From: Virgibacillus proomii
Lineage (GTDB): Bacteria > Bacillota > Bacilli > Bacillales > Amphibacillaceae
DNA: 64,000 nt
Reading direction: 5' to 3'
Assembly (NCBI RefSeq): GCF_900162615.1
Contig: NZ_FUFN01000010.1
Span: forward strand, 1,826,513-1,890,512
Below are positions 54,042 through 62,391 of the stretch, in pieces. The first letter of the stretch is position 1, and each line of letters opens with the position of its first letter. The notes beneath the pieces were generated by a model, which had not been told where the DNA came from, searched no databases, and worked only from the letters and a program-made list of their open reading frames with translations. The position numbers and the translations under genes are program-made.

Positions 54042-54997
54042 GTTTTATTGAATTATTACAATCCATTATCCCAACCGCACTTTTTTATTCAGCACCACTC
54101 ATTTTTACAGCTCTTGGCGGTGTATTTAGCGAGCGATCTGGAGTGGTTAATATTGGTCTTGAAGGATTAATGGTCATGGGTGCTTTTGTTGGTATTGTGT
54201 TTAACCTTACTTTTGCTGAAGTATTTGGTGCATGGACCCCTTGGGTATCGATTATCGTCGCAATGTTTTTTTCTGCGCTTTTTTCTGTTATCCATGCAGT
54301 AGCATCCGTATCCCTTTATGCAGACCAGGTCGTAAGCGGAGTAGCAATTAACTTTTTAGCATTAGGACTTGGTGTGTTTTTAACAAAGCAATGGTATGAT
54401 AAAGGTCAAACCGATATGGTCACACAACCATTTTTTACAACGGATATTCCAATATTAGCAGATATTCCAATTATTGGAGAGATATTCTTTAAAGGAATTT
54501 ATACCATCTCATATATTGCGATTATCTTCGCATTTATTGCATGGTATATTTTATATAAAACGCCATTCGGGTTACGACTGCGTGCAGTAGGGGAGCACCC
54601 AATGGCAGCAGATACGAACGGAATCAATGTATATCGTCTGCGTTATATTGCAGTAATTATTTCTGGAGCAATGGGAGGTTTAGGCGGGTCTGTATTTGCC
54701 TTAACGATTGCTTTAAATTTTTCCCATGCAACCATTGTTGGTCAAGGATTTATGGCGTTAGCAGCTGTTATCTTTGGGAAATGGCATCCTTTAGGTGCAA
54801 TGGGAGCCGCTTTATTCTTTGGTTTTGCCCAAAGTTTAAGTGTGATCGGTGCAGGGATTCCGTTATTAGCTGACGTACCGCAAGTATTTTTACTTATTGC
54901 TCCATACGTATTAACAATATTAGCGTTAGCTGGATTTATCGGTCGTGCAGAAGCACCAAAAGCGAATGGTGTACCTTATGTGAAAGGTAGTCGATAA
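54038..54997 (+). CDS. nupQ: Nucleoside ABC transporter permease NupQ
   Basis: Second permease of the importer, 319 residues, strongly hydrophobic. It shows FTALGGVFSERSGVVNIGLEG and the loop FGLRLRAVGEHPMAADTNGI, which likely contacts the ATPase. It overlaps nupP by four bases (ATGA) with GGGAGGG upstream. Confidence 0.94.
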   Translation: MSFIELLQSIIPTALFYSAPLIFTALGGVFSERSGVVNIGLEGLMVMGAFVGIVFNLTFAEVFGAWTPWVSIIVAMFFSALFSVIHAVASVSLYADQVVSGVAINFLALGLGVFLTKQWYDKGQTDMVTQPFFTTDIPILADIPIIGEIFFKGIYTISYIAIIFAFIAWYILYKTPFGLRLRAVGEHPMAADTNGINVYRLRYIAVIISGAMGGLGGSVFALTIALNFSHATIVGQGFMALAAVIFGKWHPLGAMGAALFFGFAQSLSVIGAGIPLLADVPQVFLLIAPYVLTILALAGFIGRAEAPKANGVPYVKGSR

Positions 54998-55010
54998 TCA
55001 GGAACAATGT

Positions 55011-55102
55011 GCAAGCGCCTTGGTCAGCTTAACAAGTGTTGAAAACTTCAAGGAGGAGACTGCCTGTAATCGTAGAGGAGTGAAGCGATCTCGAGGGGTT
55101 AA
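55011..55102 (-). repeat. Element D, reverse copy
   Basis: GTGCAAGCGCCTTGGTCAGC, then CAAGGAGGAGACTGCC and GGAGTGAAGCGATCTCGAGG. It matches the order of blocks in the reverse complement of 24850-24975, though diverged. Confidence 0.4.
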
Positions 55103-55129
55103 GCAATGAATATAGATATTTTGAAAAAA

Positions 55130-55296
55130 TTTATCCCGCATGTAAGGTGCCCACTTTAAGAGTGTAGGCAATACAAAGAAGGCAAAGTGTTGAGAAAACG
55201 GCACCTAAATGCCCGATTCGTTCAAGGGCCTTGGCATACCCTTGTGGTACTAACATTCCGTGTGAAAAGCGTTCCACGGAATGAAGTTTCACTTTA
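55130..55296 (+). repeat. Element A, forward copy with damaged left core
   Basis: TTTATCCCGCATGTAAGGTGC is followed directly by CCACTTTAAG, so the CGTAAG part of the core is lost. The right side (AACGGCACCTAAATGCCC) is intact. The terminal hairpin arms are CATTCCGTG and CACGGAATG. It ends CACTTTAT. Confidence 0.8.
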
Positions 55297-55312
55297 TACT
55301 TTCCTAAGCAGT

Positions 55313-55355
55313 AAAAAACTGGTTTGCGTGTAAAAGTCGCAAGTCAGTTTTTTTT
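55313..55355 (+). terminator. Terminator upstream of ymfF
   Basis: AAAAAACTGGTTTGCG (55313-55328) pairs with CGCAAGTCAGTTTTTT with two imperfect positions, then more T. Confidence 0.85.
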
Positions 55356-55429
55356 GCTTTATAATGGATGACGAATGGAAAAATAGTGCAGAATAGACAA
55401 AAGCATTGAATTGATAAAGGAGGATTCGA

Positions 55430-56722
55430 ATGGAGAAAATAACTGAAACAATAAAACAAACAAATGGAACCTATTTTCATTATATCCCTACTAAAAAGTA
55501 TAAAACGGTTACGGTAGTGGTGAAGTTAAAGGCACCGTTGCAAAAAAAAACGATAACGAAACGAGCGCTTCTTCCATATGTTTTAAGGCAAGGAACAAAG
55601 CGGTATCCGACAAAGCAGGAATTTCAACTGAAATTAGATGAACTGTATGGGGCATCCATATCTTTAGATGGTGCGAAAAAAGGAGAGAACCATATTATTA
55701 GTTTGCGTTTGGAAATTGCAAATCAGAAGTTTTTGCAGGACAACCCGCCGATATTAACTCAAGGATTAAACTTACTACATGATGTACTATTTGACCCAAA
55801 TAGTGATGGCAATCAATTTGCATCAAGCGTTTTTAATCGGGAAAAGGAAACATTGAAACAAAAAATCCTGGCTTTAAAAGATGACAAAATGAGTTATGCA
55901 AACATGCGCTTAATTGATGAAATGTGCAAAGGGGAAGCTTATCAGCTACATGTACATGGATATATGGATGAGTTGGAAACGATCACTTCGAAAAGCTTAT
56001 ACGCTTATTACCAACAGATGATTCGTGAAGATCGAATGGATATCTATATACAAGGTGATTTACCTTTAAATAGAATGGAAGAAATAGCATCCATTTTCGA
56101 ACTCACGCCAAATGCAGACCGCAATCAAATTCATCGAGAAACCAGTCGTTTCATAGTAGAGAAGTCGCCAAAGCAAGTGATTGAAACAGACCAGATTCAA
56201 CAAGCAAAGCTACATATTGGTTATCGAACAAATGTAACATTCGGTCAGCCGGAATATTATGCACTGCATGTATTCAATGGCATCTTTGGCGGATTTCCAA
56301 GCTCAAAGTTGTTTAAGAATGTTAGAGAAAAAAATAGTCTTGCTTATTATGCTGCTTCTCGGCTTGAAAGTCATAAAGGGTTATTACTTGTCTTTAGCGG
56401 TATTGCTCCAAAAGATTTCGAAAAAGCAAGAGATATTATAAAAAATCAAATGACTGCAATGAAACAGGGTGATTTTACTAATCATCAGATAGAAGAAGCT
56501 AAAGCACAAATTACGAACCAATTACTGGAAACATTAGACCATCCACAAGGAACGATAGAGTTTTTATACCAACAGGTATTAGCTGATAAACAAATAAACC
56601 CGATCGACTTTATTGAACGGATAAAACAAGTAACAAAGGAAGAAGTTGTTGCTGTTAGTAAAAAACTGCAAGAAGATACGACATATTTATTAACGTCAGA
56701 GAAAGGGGATTCCCATGAATAA
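55430..56722 (+). CDS. ymfF: M16-family peptidase-like protein YmfF (no HxxEH)
   Basis: Insulinase-fold protein of 430 residues. Where active members carry HxxEH it has YVLRQGTKRYPTKQEFQ, so it is probably the catalytically inactive partner of the next gene. The C-terminal half has KLFKNVREKNSLAYYAASRL, the M16 R/Y substrate-clamp region. It overlaps ymfH by eight bases, supporting a heterodimer. GGAGGA precedes the ATG. Confidence 0.92.
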   Translation: MEKITETIKQTNGTYFHYIPTKKYKTVTVVVKLKAPLQKKTITKRALLPYVLRQGTKRYPTKQEFQLKLDELYGASISLDGAKKGENHIISLRLEIANQKFLQDNPPILTQGLNLLHDVLFDPNSDGNQFASSVFNREKETLKQKILALKDDKMSYANMRLIDEMCKGEAYQLHVHGYMDELETITSKSLYAYYQQMIREDRMDIYIQGDLPLNRMEEIASIFELTPNADRNQIHRETSRFIVEKSPKQVIETDQIQQAKLHIGYRTNVTFGQPEYYALHVFNGIFGGFPSSKLFKNVREKNSLAYYAASRLESHKGLLLVFSGIAPKDFEKARDIIKNQMTAMKQGDFTNHQIEEAKAQITNQLLETLDHPQGTIEFLYQQVLADKQINPIDFIERIKQVTKEEVVAVSKKLQEDTTYLLTSEKGDSHE

Positions 56723-57998
56723 ACGTACGTATCAAGATATCGGGGAGACATTATATACAGAAAAACTGGATAATGGACTTACAGTTTGTCTCTTACCAAA
56801 GCAAGAGATGGCCAAGACACATGCACTGTTTACAACCAACTATGGCTCGATTGATTTGCATTTCACACCAATTGGAAAAGATGAAGCAGTGACTGTACCT
56901 GAAGGTGTTGCTCACTTTTTGGAGCATAAACTATTTGAAAGTGAGCAAGGAGATGTTTTTTATGACTTCTCGAAACAAGGCGCTTCAGCCAATGCGTATA
57001 CATCATTTACCAAAACAGCTTATTTATTTACAGCTACAGATCATATTGAAAAAAATGTGGAAACACTGATTGACTTTGTACAGGATCCTTATTTTACCGA
57101 AGAATCTGTAGAAAAGGAAAAAGGGATTATTGCGCAAGAAATCAAAATGTATGATGATCAGCCAGAGTGGCAAGCGTTTATGGGAACGATCAAAGCGATG
57201 TTCCAAAACCACCCGATAAATGTTGATATTGCTGGTACCGTTGAGTCCATTTATCAAATTACAAAGGATGATTTATATACGTGCTATCATACATTTTATC
57301 ATCCGGAAAATATGATTTTATTTATTACCGGGAATTTTAATCCCAAACAAATGATGGAATTAATTAAAGCAAATCAGGCCAAAAAGAAGTTTGACCGAAT
57401 GGAGCAATTACGCAGGAAGTTTCCTGAAGAACCTAAAAAAGTGGCTATGAAAGAAAAACAAATAACGATGCCTGTATCCATTCCGAAATGTACGGTTGGT
57501 ATTAAAGGTGCTTTCAACGAAAATTCACCTGACTTGGTTTTGAAAAATGATCTATTACAAGATATGTTAATGGATTATTATTTTTCAAAAGGCGGCCTAT
57601 ATTATCAAGAATTGTACAATAAACAACTCATTGATGACAGCTTCTTCTATGAGACCAATATCGATCGTGATTTTGGCTATGTTTTAATTGGCAGCAATAC
57701 AAGAAGCCCACAGGAATTTGCCAAAAGACTCAAGGAAATGCTGCTTCAGATTCAAGAGGGAGAATTAAGTGAAGCAACATTCCAACGCATTAAAAAGAAA
57801 AAGATCGGACAACTATTACGTATGATGAATCGCTTGGAAACAATAGCTAATTCCTATACCCATTATTACTTACTGGGCATTGATTTCTTCCAGCTGTTGC
57901 CTACTGTTAGAACCCTTACGTTACAAGATGCCAAACAATTTATGGAAAATTGGATAGCTGACGAGCGCTTAGCAGTATGCACCATAGCAGCGGAGTAA
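56715..57998 (+). CDS. ymfH: M16-family zinc peptidase YmfH
   Basis: Active-type insulinase-family peptidase of 427 residues. The zinc motif HxxEH is in VAHFLEHKLFESEQ and the distal Glu in IIAQEIKMYDDQPEW. The ATG lies within the last codons of ymfF, with AAAGGGG upstream. The pair is conserved next to ymfI in Bacillus. Confidence 0.94.
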   Translation: MNKRTYQDIGETLYTEKLDNGLTVCLLPKQEMAKTHALFTTNYGSIDLHFTPIGKDEAVTVPEGVAHFLEHKLFESEQGDVFYDFSKQGASANAYTSFTKTAYLFTATDHIEKNVETLIDFVQDPYFTEESVEKEKGIIAQEIKMYDDQPEWQAFMGTIKAMFQNHPINVDIAGTVESIYQITKDDLYTCYHTFYHPENMILFITGNFNPKQMMELIKANQAKKKFDRMEQLRRKFPEEPKKVAMKEKQITMPVSIPKCTVGIKGAFNENSPDLVLKNDLLQDMLMDYYFSKGGLYYQELYNKQLIDDSFFYETNIDRDFGYVLIGSNTRSPQEFAKRLKEMLLQIQEGELSEATFQRIKKKKIGQLLRMMNRLETIANSYTHYYLLGIDFFQLLPTVRTLTLQDAKQFMENWIADERLAVCTIAAE

Positions 57999-58007
57999 TG
58001 AAAGATA

Positions 58008-58721
58008 ATGGGGAAAAATATCTTAATTGTTGGTGCAAGCGGTGATATTGGGACAGCAATAGCTCGCCAATTACTAGAAGCAGGCCATCAGCTATTGCTT
58101 CATTATCACACGAATAAACAAATAATCAACGAACTTTGTAAAGAGCATGGGGAAGCTATTTTGGCTATTTATCAAGCGGATTTAAGCAACGAGCAAGACT
58201 GTAAACGATTTTTGAAAATGCTCGAAATATCAATAGATGGGATTGTTTTTGCTAGCGGCAAAGCTTATTATGGGCTATTTCAGGAAACTTCAGAAACTAC
58301 AATGGATGAAATGATCCAGTTATATGTAAAATCTCCCTGGTTAATTACAAAGCAACTTCTGCCAAAAATGATTTCCAAACAAACAGGAACGATTCTATTT
58401 ATTACGTCAATATGGGGAGAGCAAGGAGCAAGTAATGAAGTTGTATATTCGGCTGTAAAAGGTGCACAAAACAGCTTTGTAAAAGCGCTGGCAAAAGAAG
58501 TAGCTCCATCCGGGATTTCCGTAAATGCGATAAGTCCGGGATTTATTGACACAAAAATGAACGGTCATTTATGCGAGAAAGAAAGAGCAGCCATTTTTAA
58601 AGAGATTCCCCAAAATAGAGCGGGAACTCCAGATGATATTGCTTATATGGCAAGGTTTTTATTTTCTGATGAGAGCAGCTATATTCAAGGAGCAATTATC
58701 GATATTACAGGTGGATGGTAA
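58008..58721 (+). CDS. ymfI: Short-chain dehydrogenase/reductase YmfI
   Basis: SDR-family oxidoreductase of 237 residues, substrate unknown. It shows the nucleotide motif GASGDIGTAIARQL, the catalytic Ser in LFITSIWG and YxxxK in VYSAVKGAQNS, and ISPGFIDTKMNG. The fold resembles FabG, but acyl-carrier specificity cannot be read from sequence. It lies between the M16 pair and ymfJ. Confidence 0.9.
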   Translation: MGKNILIVGASGDIGTAIARQLLEAGHQLLLHYHTNKQIINELCKEHGEAILAIYQADLSNEQDCKRFLKMLEISIDGIVFASGKAYYGLFQETSETTMDEMIQLYVKSPWLITKQLLPKMISKQTGTILFITSIWGEQGASNEVVYSAVKGAQNSFVKALAKEVAPSGISVNAISPGFIDTKMNGHLCEKERAAIFKEIPQNRAGTPDDIAYMARFLFSDESSYIQGAIIDITGGW

Positions 58722-58799
58722 TTTTACTCCTTCTGATATGCATAAACTAGAAAATAACTCAAATACTAGGTGTGTATAAACTAGAAGGAGGAGAAGTAA

Positions 58800-59060
58800 A
58801 TGTCTGTTTTAGATAATTTTGATTCATGGAAAAGCTTTTTAGCAAATAAGTTAAACCAAGCTCAGCAACAAGGTATGAGTAATCAAACCATTCAAAATGT
58901 AGCTCATGAAGTTGGTGATTACCTATCTAAAAATGTTGATGCAAAAAATAAAGAAGAAGCAGTATTGCGTGATTTATGGAATTCTGCATCTGAACAAGAA
59001 CAACAAGCTATTGCTAATGCAATGGTTAAATTCGTCCAAAGTCAAGGTAATCAGCAGTAA
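58800..59060 (+). CDS. ymfJ: DUF3243 protein YmfJ
   Basis: An 86-residue conserved helical protein of unknown function. It shows FDSWKSFLANKLNQAQQQGM and VGDYLSKNVDAKNKEEAVL, which match the DUF3243 family. AAGGAGGAGAA precedes the ATG. No membrane segment is visible. It lies alone between ymfI and a long gap. Confidence 0.88.
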   Translation: MSVLDNFDSWKSFLANKLNQAQQQGMSNQTIQNVAHEVGDYLSKNVDAKNKEEAVLRDLWNSASEQEQQAIANAMVKFVQSQGNQQ

Positions 59061-59291
59061 GGTAGAAGCAAGTTCTGTGGATATATACTTATTACGTAAA
59101 GCCCACTAAATTATATCCCATATTCTTCTGACAACTCATATTTGGGTAGACTTTCCATTTTTCCTGTCTTGTTCAACGTTTAAGCGGTAGGAATCATACC
59201 CTAATTGTCAGTTGTGTAATGCATTACTTCTGGTTATTTCTCTTTGGAATTATTATTCTTCACAAATATCGATAAATAATTGTGAATTAAG

Positions 59292-59329
59292 AAAAGGAAG
59301 CTGTTTCGTTATTGGAACGGCTTCTTTTT
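59292..59329 (+). terminator. Terminator after ymfJ
   Basis: AAAAGGAAGCTGTTTC pairs with GGAACGGCTTCTTTTT, with G-U pairs, loop GTTATT. Confidence 0.85.
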
Positions 59330-59357
59330 GTTCTATTATAGGAAAGTCTAATTAGGC

Positions 59358-59536
59358 TTTATCCCGCATGTAAGGTGCCGTAAGTTTCCCACTTCAAGTC
59401 CTAAATTGATACAAAAGAGTCTAAGTGGGAGAAAACGGCACCTAAATGCCCGATTGGTTCAAGGGCCTTTAGGTCATACCCTTGTGGTACTAACATTCCG
59501 TGTAAAAAGCATTCCACGGAATGAAGTTTCACTTTA
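59358..59536 (+). repeat. Element A, best-preserved forward copy
   Basis: It runs from TTTATCCCGCATGTAAGG to GTTTCACTTTA. Nested hairpins: core GGTGCCGT/ACGGCACC, inner TCCCACTT/AAGTGGGA, second CAAGGG/CCCTTG, terminal CATTCCGTG/CACGGAATG. It serves as the reference for the family. Confidence 0.88.
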
Positions 59537-59597
59537 CCGTATGAGAAAAACTAAGCTTTTGTATAAAGACTTGACGACAAGCCAAGTTTTTCTAATG
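59537..59597 (+). repeat. Element C, forward copy
   Basis: AGAAAAACTAAGCTTTTG, then ACTTGACGACAAGCCAAGT and TTTTCTAATG. It abuts the A copy exactly as the reverse C/A pair at 12928-12989 does. Confidence 0.65.
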
Positions 59598-60033
59598 ATC
59601 CAGGAAATCATATTTCCAACATGATGGAATATCGAAAATAGATTGTTCTATTTTATATTGCTTTTAAGTCTGTGAACATGTATAGGGATTTTTACCGAAT
59701 TTTGTAACATACTATTTCCACATAAAAAGCCGTAATTTTAATATAGAAGTCGCTTGACGTTTGTAAAATGATTAGGTGTTTAACTTTATAAGTAGAAGCA
59801 ATCACTTATAAATTATTTTTTATACATGATTTTCTTTTTATATTTGCTTTATTTCGTTAAAATAGGGTATATATATGATATAGAAGTTAACTATTTTCAT
59901 TTAATTATTCCCTAATCTCTTTTAACTTATGGAAAAATCCTTTATTATATAATTAGATAGTATGAAGAATTGTCCTAAGGCTCATATGGAATATGTAGTA
60001 ATCTTTGGTTAATTTTTGACAAAGGGGTATCAT

Positions 60034-60825
60034 ATGGAAAAAACAGAGTGGTATCTGGAATATGAAATTAAAATTAATCGCCCTGGTTTGCTTGGCGATA
60101 TATCTTCCTTGCTTGGTATGCTATCCATCAATATTATCATGATAAATGGGGTGGAAAATTACCGGCGAGGAATGCTGCTCCTTTCTAAATATGATGAAAA
60201 TATCTTACGTTTAAAATCTATTTTAAAAACAATGGATACCATTAGGGTTATTAAGCTGCGCCAACCTAAACTTCGTGATAAATTAGCTGTTCGTCACGGC
60301 AGGTATATACATCGGGATGTAGATGACCATAAAACCGTTCGTTTCAATCGCGATGATCTTGGCTTGCTTGTAGACTTTATGGCAGAGTTATTTAAAACAG
60401 ATGGACATAAATTGATTGGAATTCGCGGCATGCCTAGAGTAGGGAAAACAGAATCGGTAGTTGCTGCAAGTGTATGTGCTAATAAACGATGGCTATTTGT
60501 ATCCAGCACACTTTTAAAACAAACTGTACGCAATAAGCTAATTGAAGGAGAGTACAATCCAGATAATGTTTATATTATCGATGGTATTGTATCGACACGT
60601 CGTGCAAATGAACAGCATTGGCAACTTATTCGAGAAGTTATGCGACTCCCCTCAATTAAAGTTGTGGAGCATCCAGATATATTTGTCCAAATGACGGAAT
60701 ATGAAATAACTGATTTTGATTATATTATTGAATTACGTAATCATGAGGATGAAGAAATTACATATGAACCTGTTGAGCCACAGCAGTTTAAACAAGAAAA
60801 CGGAACATCAATGTTTGATTTTTAA
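60034..60825 (+). CDS. ymfK: DUF3388 protein YmfK with ACT-like N-terminus
   Basis: Conserved protein of 263 residues, family DUF3388, function unknown. The N-terminal part resembles an ACT domain (INRPGLLGDISSLLGMLSIN). The middle has GIRGMPRVGKTESVVAAS, a P-loop-like GMPRVGKTE segment. The frame opens at TTG 60016, but AAAGGGG at 60021-60027 points to the ATG at 60034. It precedes rodZ as in B. subtilis. Confidence 0.9.
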   Translation: MEKTEWYLEYEIKINRPGLLGDISSLLGMLSINIIMINGVENYRRGMLLLSKYDENILRLKSILKTMDTIRVIKLRQPKLRDKLAVRHGRYIHRDVDDHKTVRFNRDDLGLLVDFMAELFKTDGHKLIGIRGMPRVGKTESVVAASVCANKRWLFVSSTLLKQTVRNKLIEGEYNPDNVYIIDGIVSTRRANEQHWQLIREVMRLPSIKVVEHPDIFVQMTEYEITDFDYIIELRNHEDEEITYEPVEPQQFKQENGTSMFDF

Positions 60826-60842
60826 AATGGATGGTGTTGGAT

Positions 60843-61748
60843 ATGCAGATTGGAGAAAGATTAAAAGAAGCAAGAGAGGCGAGGAACCTCTCTTTAGAAG
60901 AATTACAAGAAATGACAAAAATTCAAAAAAGATATTTACAGGCAATTGAAGAAGGGAATTTGCAAATCCTTCCAGGCAAGTTTTATGCCCGTGCATTTAT
61001 GAAGGAATATGCGAATGCCGTTGGTTTAGATCCTGATGAATTATTAGAGGAACATAAAGAGGAAGTACCAAAGACGGAAGAACCTAGCGAAGAGCAATAC
61101 TCTCGTATTCAGCGTTCCCGTAAAAGCCAAGCTGAAAAAAGCTCCTCCAACTTTTCTTTATTTCCAACGATTATTGTTGTTTTACTTATTATCGGGATCA
61201 TTGCTGTAGCTATTTTCTTTATTTCCCAAAATATGTCGGGTACAGGCAGTGAAGAGCCAGTAAAAAATGGAAATAGTAGTAATGATATAATCATTAAAGA
61301 TGATAATGAAGACAATGAGGCTGCAGCCAATGAGAATGCAGATGATAGTGAAAAGTCGGATGAGCAAGATAAGGCTGATGACAAAGATAAAGACAAAGAT
61401 AAAGAAGCTGAATTTAATGTTGTTGAAAAAGGTACCGGCAGTACCCCAGAGTCGACTGTAGAATTCACATACACGGGAGAAGAAGTAACAGCTAAATTAG
61501 AAGCAACTGGGGATACATGGTTGGGCGTTAGAGCAGATAATGGAGAAGAACTATTTGCCGAGAATATGTTTAATCAAGATCAATCTCCATTAGAAATTGA
61601 TTTAAGTGGTAAAGAGCGCGTCTTTTTCAAAATCGGTAATGCTTCCGTCTTAACTATCACTATTAATGGTGTAGAAATGGAATACCCAGTAGATGCAAGC
61701 AATGTAAGACAAAATATATGGATTGAATTGAAACAAGAAACCGAATAA
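60843..61748 (+). CDS. rodZ: Cell-shape protein RodZ (YmfM)
   Basis: Membrane protein that links MreB to the elongation machinery. The N-terminal helix-turn-helix is MQIGERLKEAREARNLSLEE to TKIQKRYLQAIEEGN; a basic stretch precedes one membrane segment (TIIVVLLIIGIIAVAIFFI, about residues 105-123); then a long acidic/lysine linker with repeated DK pairs, and a C-terminal beta domain. The ATG at 60831 is also in frame; family alignment favours 60843, but neither has a strong ribosome site. Confidence 0.92.
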   Translation: MQIGERLKEAREARNLSLEELQEMTKIQKRYLQAIEEGNLQILPGKFYARAFMKEYANAVGLDPDELLEEHKEEVPKTEEPSEEQYSRIQRSRKSQAEKSSSNFSLFPTIIVVLLIIGIIAVAIFFISQNMSGTGSEEPVKNGNSSNDIIIKDDNEDNEAAANENADDSEKSDEQDKADDKDKDKDKEAEFNVVEKGTGSTPESTVEFTYTGEEVTAKLEATGDTWLGVRADNGEELFAENMFNQDQSPLEIDLSGKERVFFKIGNASVLTITINGVEMEYPVDASNVRQNIWIELKQETE

Positions 61749-61755
61749 ATTTTTA

Positions 61756-61790
61756 TAAACCCTTCCTTTCAACTTTTGGGGAAGGGTTTA
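61756..61790 (+). terminator. Hairpin between rodZ and pgsA
   Basis: TAAACCCTTCC (61756-61766) pairs with GGAAGGGTTTA (61780-61790). The T run is weak, so termination may be partial. Confidence 0.65.
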
Positions 61791-61812
61791 TCACTTTACT
61801 AGGAGGATCTAT

Positions 61813-62391
61813 ATGAACTTACCAAATAAATTAACCTTATCACGAATTTGTTTAATTCCAATTTTTATCATTTTAATGAGTGTACCGTTTTCCTGGGGAA
61901 CTTGGCAAATTGGTGAAGCTGAGTTACCGATTGTACATTTCATTTCCGCCTTACTGTTTATTTTTGCTGCAGGCACAGACTGGGTAGATGGTCATTATGC
62001 CCGTAAGTACAACCTTGTTACCAATTTAGGGAAATTCTTGGATCCACTCGCTGATAAGCTTCTCGTCTCAGCAGCGCTTATTATATTAGTTGAAATGGGA
62101 GTCGCACCTGCATGGGTTGTCATCATTATTATTAGTAGGGAATTTGCAGTGACAGGTCTTCGACTAGTTGCAGCAGGGGAAGGCATTGTTTTAGCTGCAG
62201 GCAAAATGGGGAAATTAAAAACAGCAACGCAAATGGTAGCTATTGCTGTTTTATTGCTCCATAATTTTCCGTTTTCTTATATAGGATTTCCGTTTGGAGA
62301 AGTTATGTTATATATAAGTTTATTGTTTACAGTATGGTCTGGTGTCGATTATTTTGTTAAAAACTGGCATGTAATGAGGGATTCTAAATGA
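61813..62391 (+). CDS. pgsA: Phosphatidylglycerophosphate synthase
   Basis: Makes phosphatidylglycerophosphate from CDP-diacylglycerol and glycerol-3-phosphate. It carries the CDP-alcohol phosphotransferase motif DGHYARKYNLVTNLGKFLDP followed by LADKLL, with the catalytic Asp residues in order. It has several membrane segments and 192 residues. AGGAGG precedes the ATG. The stop overlaps the cinA start. Confidence 0.96.
   Translation: MNLPNKLTLSRICLIPIFIILMSVPFSWGTWQIGEAELPIVHFISALLFIFAAGTDWVDGHYARKYNLVTNLGKFLDPLADKLLVSAALIILVEMGVAPAWVVIIIISREFAVTGLRLVAAGEGIVLAAGKMGKLKTATQMVAIAVLLLHNFPFSYIGFPFGEVMLYISLLFTVWSGVDYFVKNWHVMRDSK

Larger units (their letters stand above)
54998..55429. other. Gap between nupQ and ymfF with D and A repeats
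   Basis: About 430 bp: a reverse element D (55011-55102), a forward element A (55130-55296) and a terminator. No coding frame is credible. Confidence 0.7.
59061..60033. other. Gap between ymfJ and ymfK
   Basis: The longest gap in the window, about 970 bp. It holds a terminator, a complete forward A element followed at once by element C, and then about 430 bp of very A+T-rich sequence. A 72-codon frame at 59406-59624 falls inside the A and C repeats and is not counted. No clear promoter for ymfK was found. Confidence 0.65.

Noticed and set aside
58906..59109. 67-codon frame overlapping ymfJ
   Set aside because: Out-of-frame shadow of ymfJ, which has the ribosome site and family match.
59406..59624. 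72-codon open frame on the + strand
   Set aside because: It is built from element A and element C sequence and has no ribosome site.
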